Below are positions 23,301 through 29,857 of a stretch of DNA of 54,077 bases, piece after piece (position 1 is the stretch's first letter; each line of letters opens with the position of its first letter). The stretch is taken from positions 1-54,077 of the forward strand of contig JAUSMR010000129.1 of assembly GCA_030645955.1 (NCBI GenBank), read 5' to 3'. The notes below the pieces were generated by a model. The model searched no databases. It was not told where the DNA came from and worked only from the letters and a program-made list of their open reading frames with translations. Source of the DNA: Gallionella sp. (lineage in GTDB: Bacteria > Pseudomonadota > Gammaproteobacteria > Burkholderiales > Gallionellaceae). The position numbers and the translations under genes were made by a program.

Positions 23301-23907
23301 CATCCCGCTGACCGAGGAAACCGGACTGATTGTGCCGATTGGCATGTGGGTACTGGAAACCGCCTGCGCCCAACTCAAGGCTTGGCAGAACGATGCGCTG
23401 ACCCGCGACCTGACGCTGGCAGTGAACGTCAGCGCCAAACAATTCCATCAGGCCGATTTTGTCACCCAAGTGCAGCGCGTGCTGCTGGAAAGCGGCGCGA
23501 AGCCTTCACATCTCAAGCTGGAACTGACGGAAAGCACCGTGTTGGAGAACGTCCAGGACACCATCGCCAAGATGCGCGAAATAAAAATGCTTGGTGTGAA
23601 CTTCTCGATGGACGACTTCGGTACCGGTTATTCTTCGCTGCAATATCTGAAACGCCTGCCACTGGATCAAATCAAGATCGACCGATCCTTTGTGCTCGAC
23701 ATCACCAGCGATCCCAACGATGCCGCCATCGTGCAGGCCATCATCGCGATGACCGAGGCACTGGGACTGAACGTGATTGCCGAAGGGGTGGAAACCGAGG
23801 CACAGCGCGACTTTCTGGATAAGCACGGCTGCCATGCCTTCCAGGGTTATCTGTTCGGTAAGCCGGTGCCGCTTGAGCAGTTCGAGGCGTCGTTGATACG
23901 GCATTGA
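20392..23907 (+). CDS. Membrane sensor with HAMP, three PAS, GGDEF and EAL-type domains
   Basis: The 1171-residue protein has TM1 (about 13-35), a periplasmic sensor of about 240 residues, TM2 (about 278-298), HAMP (about 299-350), PAS domains at about 355-470, 480-600 and 608-730, GGDEF at about 735-905 and EAL at about 920-1165. The cyclase signature GGDEF (820-824) is intact, with an RxxD inhibitory site five residues before it (R811, D814). The phosphodiesterase signature reads EVL (952-954), a tolerated EAL variant, and ELTES, DDFGTGYSS and AEGVE are kept. Both c-di-GMP synthesis and breakdown are possible. The periplasmic part has several Cys (for example C82, C93, C226, C258), perhaps disulfides. 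It appears monocistronic. Confidence 0.93.
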   Translation: MAIRIKFNSLRARLTVALLLLVLLPTITIGWVAYNMVFETVRSERIKAVGRIADSKHDQLVMVLTRANIRAEHFLSDLRDQCSGNSASQNHLCATGLIRSYLAAEGALGATLRRKSGDSLTIGTSATRNEEPVTFQTGQLAKFSGTGPKSNHSYFVSVAEESTGFQLAITYPSSILEPVFATPPKELGLSGETFLADGEGYFVTKPRYASTQGHKLPISAPPMQSCLSGQSGEVLDLDYRDAAIIHGFRFIPEFGSACIMAHIAQDEAFAPLKSLQQKIIIAIFLFGTVLVMTAVYLAKRIVKPITRLTNVTRAIAAGDYQAQADAAGRDEISELAVSFNFMTDRLQAAQQHEAEALSELRVMLNTSNEGFWKVDQSGCIVEVNEAYCHITGYARDEIVGAHVSKFEAVEQTPEAVAAHIRRVVEQGYDRFETRHRHHDGHLIDIEVVTSYIEGTKSLVVFLHNVTERKQAETESAKTAEDLRIAAIAFETQAAIVITDLTPKILRVNRAFEEITGYTAAEAIGQNPRILSAPEIRKSKAYYEEMWADLLSKGKWSGEVLDKRKNGEIYPKWLTITAVAAPDGTITHYVGSFFDITERKKVEHALCDSRDDLHRLLNSMAEGVYGINTDGNCTFVNRSFMQMLGYQNDNEVLGKNMHELIHHSRTDGSPYPVSECKIYCAYQTNQITNIDDEVFWSKDGVAIPVEYWSHPIMAGDVVTGSIVTFVDITERKKAEEDINRLAFYDPLTSLPNRRLLQDRLQQAMAVSARSGRHGALLFLDLDHFKTINDTQGHTMGDLLLIEVARRLQSCVREGDSVARLGGDEFVVVLEELNSQPDEAATQAELVAEKIRDELGQPYALNDFECLVTPSIGISLFLDHQNKMEDLFKHADIAMYQAKTAGRNAIRFFDPQMQMTLDIRAALEADLRQALARQQFRLYYQVQVDSLRRPLGTEVLLRWEHPERGLVSPMQFIPLTEETGLIVPIGMWVLETACAQLKAWQNDALTRDLTLAVNVSAKQFHQADFVTQVQRVLLESGAKPSHLKLELTESTVLENVQDTIAKMREIKMLGVNFSMDDFGTGYSSLQYLKRLPLDQIKIDRSFVLDITSDPNDAAIVQAIIAMTEALGLNVIAEGVETEAQRDFLDKHGCHAFQGYLFGKPVPLEQFEASLIRH

Positions 23908-23983
23908 AGGTCTGGTTAGTGTAGCATCACCTGACACATTCGATGCTTTTTACGGTTTGCCGGATAACATGGGGAGGGATGAC

Positions 23984-24613
23984 ATGATGTTTCGTGATCG
24001 CAATGATGCTGCAACCAGATTGGCGGAAGCTCTTGCGCAATATCGCGGCCAGCGCCCGCTGGTACTGGCGATTCCGCGCGGTGCAGTGCCGATGGCAAAA
24101 ATCATCGCCGATGCGCTGGACGGCGAGGTGGACGTGGTGCTGGTGCGCAAGCTGCGCGCGCCGGGCAATCCTGAATTCGCCATCGGCGCGGTGGACGAGA
24201 CCGGCTGGACCTATCTCGGCGACTATGCCGGGCGGGTGGGGGGCAGTTCGCAATACATCGAAGCCGAGAAGGAAACGCAACTCAAGGTGATGCGCGAGCG
24301 GCGCACCAGCTATACCCCGGTGCGCCCGCCGCTCGACCCGGCGGGGCGCGTTGTCATCGTGGTGGACGATGGTCTGGCGACCGGCTCGACGATGATCGCC
24401 GCACTGCATGCGCTGCGCGCCAAGTCCCCGAAAAAACTGATCTGCGCGGTGCCGGTGGCTCCGCCGGATACGCTTGCCAAGGTGAAACCCTATGCCGATG
24501 AAGTGGTGTGCCTGAGCGCGCCGGTGATGTTTTATGCGGTGGGGCAGTTCTACCAGTCTTTCCCTCAGGTAAGCGACGAGGAAGTGATTGAGTTGCTGGG
24601 GGCGGTTTCGTAG
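23984..24613 (+). CDS. Phosphoribosyltransferase family protein
   Basis: This 209-residue type I phosphoribosyltransferase-fold protein has the PRPP loop VVIVVDDGLATGST (DDGLATGST at 128-136) and an N-terminal PRGAVPMAKIIADAL segment. It resembles the stand-alone PRTase proteins of the Rv0571c/COG1926 kind, whose base substrate is unknown. The start is set at 23984 because GGAGG ends 6 bases before it; an upstream TTG at 23957 is unlikely. It heads a run with an RNase Z-like protein, archease and RtcB, which suggests a PRPP- or nucleotide-linked role in RNA repair or turnover (inference). Confidence 0.85.
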   Translation: MMFRDRNDAATRLAEALAQYRGQRPLVLAIPRGAVPMAKIIADALDGEVDVVLVRKLRAPGNPEFAIGAVDETGWTYLGDYAGRVGGSSQYIEAEKETQLKVMRERRTSYTPVRPPLDPAGRVVIVVDDGLATGSTMIAALHALRAKSPKKLICAVPVAPPDTLAKVKPYADEVVCLSAPVMFYAVGQFYQSFPQVSDEEVIELLGAVS

Positions 24614-24645
24614 CAGTTGCTTCCCGAACAGGGGAGAGAGCTGAC

Positions 24646-25665
24646 ATGCGCCCGACTTTTCATCCAAATCTGGTAAACGGTTCTGCGGGAGATCCCGCGC
24701 TGTTTGTCGACTGCCTGTTCGAACGGCGCGCCCTGTTGTTTGATCTGGGCGACATCCGGGCTCTGTCACCGCGCAAACTGTTGCGCATCAGCCATGCATT
24801 TGTCAGCCATGCCCACATGGATCATTTCATCGGCTTCGACTGGCTGCTGCGCATTCTGCTGGGACGGGAAAAGGATTTGCAGCTGTTCGGCCCGCCCGGT
24901 TTTCTGGCGCAGGTGGAGCACAAACTGCGCGCCTACACCTGGAATCTGGTGCATAACTATGTGTCCGACTTTACGCTGCGCGTCACCGAGGTGGATGGCA
25001 AAGGGGCAGGGCGGCGCGCCAGCTTCCGCTGCCACAGCGAGTTTCGCCGTGAAGACGAGGAAAGTGTGGCCTGCCCGGAGAATGTATTGTTGCGCGAGCC
25101 TGCCATGCAGGTGCGCTGCACCCTGCTCGATCATGGCGGTATCCCTTGTCTGGCTTATGCGCTGGAGGAACAGGCACACGTCAATGTGTGGAAGAACCGC
25201 CTGCAGGAGCTTGGCCTGCCGGTGGGTGCATGGCTGCGCGACTTGAAGCAGGCGGTGTTGCGCAACGAATCAGACCAGTGGCAGATACGCGTGGCCTGGC
25301 GCGAGGGTGGTGCGGAGCAGGAACGGCTGTTGTCGCTGGCCGAGTTGAAGCCCGCGCTGCGCATCGTGCCGGGCCAGAAAATCGCCTACGTTACCGATGT
25401 CGCATGGCATCAGGATAACGTGGCGCACATCATCGACCTGGCACGCAATGCCGACCTGCTGTTTATCGAGGCGGCTTTCATGGAACGCGACGCCGAACAT
25501 GGGCGGCGCAAATTTCACCTGACCGCGCGCCAAGCAGGCGAAATCGCCCGTGCTGCGAATGTCGGCTGCGTCATTCCGCTGCATTTCTCGCCGCGCTATA
25601 TGGGCGGGGATGTGCCATTGCTGCGCGCCGAAGTGGCGGCGGCTTTTGGCGGCAAGGTGCTGTGA
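24646..25665 (+). CDS. RNase Z-like metallo-beta-lactamase-fold protein
   Basis: The 339-residue protein has the zinc motif SHAHMDH (H55, H57, D59, H60) within an MBL fold and a late YVTDVAW with a C-terminal PLHFSPRY (His) as further ligands. It resembles RNase Z/ElaC (tRNA 3' endonuclease) more than lactamases, but an unusual middle segment (about 125-165, Arg/Glu-rich) and a long insertion (about 185-245) separate it from canonical RNase Z. A 3'-end phosphodiesterase or RNA nuclease role next to RtcB and archease is plausible. Its stop overlaps the archease GTG start. Confidence 0.82.
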   Translation: MRPTFHPNLVNGSAGDPALFVDCLFERRALLFDLGDIRALSPRKLLRISHAFVSHAHMDHFIGFDWLLRILLGREKDLQLFGPPGFLAQVEHKLRAYTWNLVHNYVSDFTLRVTEVDGKGAGRRASFRCHSEFRREDEESVACPENVLLREPAMQVRCTLLDHGGIPCLAYALEEQAHVNVWKNRLQELGLPVGAWLRDLKQAVLRNESDQWQIRVAWREGGAEQERLLSLAELKPALRIVPGQKIAYVTDVAWHQDNVAHIIDLARNADLLFIEAAFMERDAEHGRRKFHLTARQAGEIARAANVGCVIPLHFSPRYMGGDVPLLRAEVAAAFGGKVL

Positions 25666-26105
25666 GTACCCCAGAACCTTTGAACATCACTGCCCGTTGG
25701 GAGCACTTCCCCCATCAAGCCGATATCGGAGTGCGCGGCTTGGGCGCGACGCTGGATCAGGCTTTCGAACAGGCTGCGTTGGCGCTGACGGCGGTGATCA
25801 CCGACCCGGCAGATGTGGCACCCGGGGAAATGATCCGGCTTTCCTGCGCAGCGCCCGATGTTGAACTACTGCTGGTGGATTGGCTGAACATATTGATTTA
25901 CGAGATGGCGACGCGCAACATGTTGTTCAGCCGATTCGAGGTGCATCTGGAAGGGGATCGCCTCACCGCACAGGCGTGGGGAGAAGCACTGGAGGTGGCA
26001 CGCCACCATCCTGCAGTCGAAATAAAAGGCGCGACCTATACGGCGCTGAAGGTTGCGCAACAGCCGGATGGCGGCTGGCTCGCCCAATGTGTGGTGGACG
26101 TTTAG
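25662..26105 (+). CDS. Archease (RtcB activator)
   Basis: The 147-residue protein has the archease signature: an N-terminal HQADIGVRG with the metal-binding Asp, a [12 protein letters not shown] helix, a central [10 protein letters not shown] strand, and a C-terminal [10 protein letters not shown] ending CVVDV with the second Asp. Archease speeds up guanylylation and turnover of the RNA ligase RtcB. The GTG start at 25662 overlaps the preceding stop by 4 bases. rtcB follows after 127 bp, so the functional pairing is strong. Confidence 0.93.
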   Translation: MSTPEPLNITARWEHFPHQADIGVRGLGATLDQAFEQAALALTAVITDPADVAPGEMIRLSCAAPDVELLLVDWLNILIYEMATRNMLFSRFEVHLEGDRLTAQAWGEALEVARHHPAVEIKGATYTALKVAQQPDGGWLAQCVVDV

Positions 26106-26158
26106 GATTCCAGGGTAATAGCGATTAAGCCTTGGCCGGACAAGCCGGAACCAAACAT

Positions 26159-26209
26159 GTAGCCCGGATGAAACGCAGTGTAATCCGGGGATTGCCGAAG
26201 CTCCCTACG
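26159..26209 (+). repeat. Short copy of the GTAGCCCGGAT...CTACG palindrome (type C)
   Basis: GTAGCCCGGATG through CCTACG, about 51 bases, lies between archease and rtcB. It shares the strings GTAGCCCGGAT, AAACGCAGTGTAATCC (in reverse order) and CTACG with the 93-base copies at 34873 and 38211, and looks like a deletion derivative. Confidence 0.7.
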
Positions 26210-26232
26210 AAACCTGATGACGGAGGAACACC

Positions 26233-27663
26233 ATGGACCTCGCATTGTTTGAACGCAAATCAGAATTCGAATGGCACATCAAGCCGTTCGGCAAAATGCA
26301 TGTACCCGGCGTGATTTTCGCCAGCGAAACGCTGATGCGCGAGATGGATGCCAAGGTGTATGAGCAGGTCACCAATGTCGCGATGCTGCCGGGCATAGTC
26401 AACGCATCCTGGGCGATGCCGGACGCCCACTGGGGCTACGGCTTCCCGATCGGCGGCGTGGCAGCGTTCGATGCCGGTGCGGGCGGCGTGGTGTCGGCGG
26501 GAGGGGTGGGTTTCGATATTTCCTGCGGCGTGCGCACGCTGCATACCGGCCTGCGTATCGAAGATATCGACATCGTGAAAATGCGGCTCGCAGATGCGCT
26601 GTATCACACCATACCCGCAGGCATGGGCAGCACCGGCACGATCCGGCTGGATGCCGCGGAGATGGACAGGATGCTGCGCGGCGGTGCCCGCTGGGCGGTG
26701 GAGCGCGGCTTCGGCACGGCGGACGATCTGGAGCGCATCGAAGAGGGCGGCTGCATGAGCGGTGCAGACCCATCGCAGGTTTCCGAACAGGCCAAGAAAC
26801 GCCAGCGCGACGAAATGGGCACGCTCGGCTCCGGCAACCATTACCTCGAGATCCAGCAGGTGACCGACGTATATGCCCCGGAGATCGCCGCTGCGTTCGG
26901 CGTGAAACCTGGCGATATCGTGGTCAGTATCCATTGCGGTTCGCGCGGCCTCGGCCACCAGATCGGCACCGAATTCCTCAAGCGTATGGTGCTGGCTGCT
27001 CCCGGTTATGGCATAGCACTGCCCGACCGCGAGCTGGCCTGTGCGCCGATCAATTCGCCGCTCGGGCAGGACTATCTCGGCGCAATGCGGGCGGGTATCA
27101 ATTGCGCACTGGCCAACCGCCAGATACTCACCCATCTGACGCGCCAGATATTTTCACAGGTGCTGCCGCAGGCGCGGCTGCCGCTGCTGTATGACGTGTC
27201 CCACAACACCTGCAAGGTGGAGGAGCACAAGGTGGACGGGCGGACAAAAAAACTTTACGTGCACCGCAAGGGCGCCACGCGCGCCTTCGGGCCGGGGCAT
27301 CCCGATCTGCCGCGCGAGTTGCGCAATGCCGGCCAGCCGGTGCTGATCGGCGGCAGCATGGGCACGGCCTCCTATATCCTGGCCGGAACGGAACAGGGCA
27401 TGCGGCTTGCCTTCGGCTCCGCCTGCCACGGCGCGGGACGCGCGATGAGCCGCCATCAGGCACTGCGCAGCTGGAACGGGCGGCACGTCGTCGACGATCT
27501 GGCAGGGCACGGGATATTGATACGCAGCCCCTCGATGCGCGGGGTTGCCGAAGAAGCGCCGGGCGCGTACAAGGATGTCAGTGCAGTGGTGGATGCGGCT
27601 GACCATGCCGGATTGGCGCGCAAGGTGGCGCGGGTAAGACCGCTGATTTGCATCAAAGGTTAG
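26233..27663 (+). CDS. rtcB: RNA-splicing ligase RtcB
   Basis: RtcB joins RNA 2',3'-cyclic phosphate or 3'-phosphate ends to 5'-OH ends using GTP and Mn2+. The 476-residue protein carries the active site: Cys98 in DISCGVRT, GNHYLE at 201-206, His234 in HCGSRGLGHQ, His324 in DVSHNTCK, and His399 in CHGAGR, which corresponds to the guanylylated histidine. GGAGGA precedes ATG 26233. It follows archease in the same direction. A repair ligase role against toxin or nuclease cleavage fits the many RNase toxins nearby, but that is inference. No rtcR/rtcA or sigma-54 promoter was seen. Confidence 0.96.
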   Translation: MDLALFERKSEFEWHIKPFGKMHVPGVIFASETLMREMDAKVYEQVTNVAMLPGIVNASWAMPDAHWGYGFPIGGVAAFDAGAGGVVSAGGVGFDISCGVRTLHTGLRIEDIDIVKMRLADALYHTIPAGMGSTGTIRLDAAEMDRMLRGGARWAVERGFGTADDLERIEEGGCMSGADPSQVSEQAKKRQRDEMGTLGSGNHYLEIQQVTDVYAPEIAAAFGVKPGDIVVSIHCGSRGLGHQIGTEFLKRMVLAAPGYGIALPDRELACAPINSPLGQDYLGAMRAGINCALANRQILTHLTRQIFSQVLPQARLPLLYDVSHNTCKVEEHKVDGRTKKLYVHRKGATRAFGPGHPDLPRELRNAGQPVLIGGSMGTASYILAGTEQGMRLAFGSACHGAGRAMSRHQALRSWNGRHVVDDLAGHGILIRSPSMRGVAEEAPGAYKDVSAVVDAADHAGLARKVARVRPLICIKG

Positions 27664-27681
27664 GGTGCGTGTCACGCACCC
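27663..27681 (+). terminator. Hairpin after rtcB
   Basis: GGGTGCGTG and CACGCACCC pair perfectly around one central base, directly after the rtcB stop, followed by TTGTATG. The weak T run leaves termination strength uncertain. Confidence 0.6.
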
Positions 27682-27719
27682 TTGTATGATCAAATTTAAT
27701 GAAATGTTGTTAAGCGCAC

Positions 27720-27843
27720 GTAGGGCGGGTCACACCCGCCTAACCCACCGGATGCCGGGCAACCACGGCGGGTTGGCTTTGCATAGCCATTCGGCTAAGC
27801 CTGCAAAAAAACGCAGGCAAGCCGCTGGTTAACCCGCCCTACG
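27720..27843 (+). repeat. GTAGGGCGGGT...CCCGCCCTACG palindromic repeat (type A, long form)
   Basis: A 124-base composite palindrome has outer arms GTAGGGCGGGT/AACCCGCCCTAC and inner hairpins. It separates rtcB from the nicotinamidase gene and is the longest member of this family here. Confidence 0.8.
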
Positions 27844-27871
27844 CCAGTTGCATTTACATGACGAGGTGCAT

Positions 27872-28474
27872 ATGACTACACCGAATCGGAATGACATACA
27901 GCTCCAACCCGGCGACGCGCTGCTGATCGTGGACGTGCAGAACGACTTCCTGCCCGGCGGCAGCCTCGCGGTGCCGCGCGGCGACGAGGTGGTGGCGGTG
28001 CTCAACCGCTATCTGCACGCATTCATAGCGAAAAACCTGCCGGTGTATGCGACGCGCGACTGGCATCCCGGGCGGCATTGCTCCTTCCGCGCGCAGGGTG
28101 GCATCTGGCCGCCTCATTGTGTGGCGGGCACGCGCGGCGCGGAGTTCGCGGCGGCACTGCAACTGCCGCCTTCTGCGGTGATCATCTCCAAGGCCGACAC
28201 GGCGGAACAGGACGCCTACTCCGGCTTTGAGGGCACGAATCTGGATCAGCAATTGCACGCCGCCAACATCCGCCGTCTGTTCATCGGCGGGCTCGCCACC
28301 GACTACTGCGTGCTCAATACCGTGCGCGATGCGCTGCGGCTCGGCTATCAGGTGTTCCTCTTGGCTGACGCGATCCGCGCGGTGGATGTCCGGCCCGGCG
28401 ACGGGCTGCGCGCCGAAGAAGAAATGGCGCGCCTCGGCGCGCAACCCATCACCGTCGAAGGGATCGCCGCATGA
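27872..28474 (+). CDS. pncA: Nicotinamidase / isochorismatase-family amidohydrolase
   Basis: The 200-residue protein converts nicotinamide to nicotinate for NAD salvage. The catalytic triad is visible: Asp21 (VDVQNDF), Lys107 (SKAD) and Cys146 (TDYC). The metal set Asp63-x-His65 and His69 (DWHPGRH) is present as well. ATG 27872 is used because CGAGG lies 5-6 bases upstream; an in-frame TTG at 27848 is less likely. Its last bases overlap the start of the nicotinate phosphoribosyltransferase gene (ATGA), so the pathway steps are translationally coupled. Confidence 0.9.
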   Translation: MTTPNRNDIQLQPGDALLIVDVQNDFLPGGSLAVPRGDEVVAVLNRYLHAFIAKNLPVYATRDWHPGRHCSFRAQGGIWPPHCVAGTRGAEFAAALQLPPSAVIISKADTAEQDAYSGFEGTNLDQQLHAANIRRLFIGGLATDYCVLNTVRDALRLGYQVFLLADAIRAVDVRPGDGLRAEEEMARLGAQPITVEGIAA

Positions 28475-29835
28475 CCCCACCATTGAACTCTACGGGGAAC
28501 CTTGCGGGCAGCGCGCTGCTCACCGATCTTTACCAGCTCACGATGATGCAGGGCTATCACGACTCCGGCATGGAAGAAACCGCGGTGTTCGAGTTCTTCG
28601 TGCGCAAGCTGCGTCCCGGTCGCGGCTTCCTGATGGCGGCTGGACTCGAACAGGCGCTGGAATTTCTGGAGGGATTGCACTTCTCATCTGAAGAACTGGC
28701 ATGGCTGGCATCGACCGGCCGCTTCAATCACGGATTCCTGGCGCAACTCGAAACGCTGCGCTTCACCGGCGATGTGCACGCGATGCCGGAAGGCACGGTG
28801 TTTTTTCCGAACGAACCCATCCTGCGCGTGACCGCGCCGATTGCGCAGGCGCAACTGGTGGAAACGCGGCTGATCAACCTGCTGCATTTCCAGACGCTGA
28901 TCGCCTCCAAGGCCGCGCGCATGAAACTGGTGGCGCCGGACAAACTGCTGGTGGATTTCGGGCTGCGCCGCGCCCACGGTGCGGAAGCTGGGCTGCTGGC
29001 GGCACGCGCCAGTTACATCGCCGGTTTCACCGGCACATCGACGGTGCAGGCGGGCATGCAATTCGGCATTCCGCTGTTCGGCACGATGGCGCATTCCTTC
29101 ATACAGGCGCACGATGGCGAGACGCAGGCCTTCGAGCATTTCGCCCATGCACAACCGGACAACGTCGTGCTGCTGATCGACACCTATGACACCGAGGCCG
29201 CGGCGCGCAAAGTGGTGGCGCTTGCGCCGCTACTGGAACGCAGCGGCATCCTCATCAAGGGCGTGCGCATCGATTCCGGCAACCTCGCCGATCACGCCTA
29301 TCAAGTCCGGCAAATTCTGGACGAGGGTGGACTCAAGCATGTGACGATATTCGCCAGCGGCGATCTTGACGAGCATGTGCTGCGCGACATGCTGGCCGCA
29401 GGCGCGCCAGTGGACGGTTTCGGCATCGGCACGCGCATGGACACATCGAGCGACGTGCCTTATCTCGACTGCGCCTACAAGCTGCAGGAATATGCCGGCA
29501 AGGCGCGCCGCAAGCGCTCCGAAGGCAAGCAAACCTGGCCCGGGCGCAAGCAGGTGTACCGCAGTTACGATCCCGATGGTCGCATGGCCTCGGATGTCGT
29601 GACGCTGGAACAAGATATACAGCCGGGCGAGCCGCTGCTGAAGCCAATGATGCGCGCAGGGCGGCGCATCGCAGCCGCCGCGACGCTCGCAGATATCCGC
29701 ATCCACGCGGCAACCAGCCTGGCGCGGCTGCCGGAACCGCTGCGCCAACTCCATGAGCCTTATAATTACCGGGTGGAGATCGCCAGCGCGCTGCACGAAC
29801 TCGCTGCGCAGGTTGATCGTAATTTTTCATTTTGA
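28471..29835 (+). CDS. pncB: Nicotinate phosphoribosyltransferase
   Basis: The 454-residue enzyme joins nicotinate and PRPP to nicotinate mononucleotide. Family features are LTDLYQLTMMQGYHDSG, FEFFVRKLRPGRGFLMAAG, DFGLRRAHGAEAGL, IAGFTGTSTVQAG, GVRIDSGNL and FGIGTRMDTS. It overlaps the nicotinamidase by 4 bases and lies 22 bp before a Lon-like protease. The PRTase-RtcB-PncAB neighbourhood suggests shared use of PRPP and restoration of NAD after stress. Confidence 0.94.
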   Translation: MTPPLNSTGNLAGSALLTDLYQLTMMQGYHDSGMEETAVFEFFVRKLRPGRGFLMAAGLEQALEFLEGLHFSSEELAWLASTGRFNHGFLAQLETLRFTGDVHAMPEGTVFFPNEPILRVTAPIAQAQLVETRLINLLHFQTLIASKAARMKLVAPDKLLVDFGLRRAHGAEAGLLAARASYIAGFTGTSTVQAGMQFGIPLFGTMAHSFIQAHDGETQAFEHFAHAQPDNVVLLIDTYDTEAAARKVVALAPLLERSGILIKGVRIDSGNLADHAYQVRQILDEGGLKHVTIFASGDLDEHVLRDMLAAGAPVDGFGIGTRMDTSSDVPYLDCAYKLQEYAGKARRKRSEGKQTWPGRKQVYRSYDPDGRMASDVVTLEQDIQPGEPLLKPMMRAGRRIAAAATLADIRIHAATSLARLPEPLRQLHEPYNYRVEIASALHELAAQVDRNFSF

Positions 29836-29857
29836 CAAAGAAGAGTAGACTGCAAAT

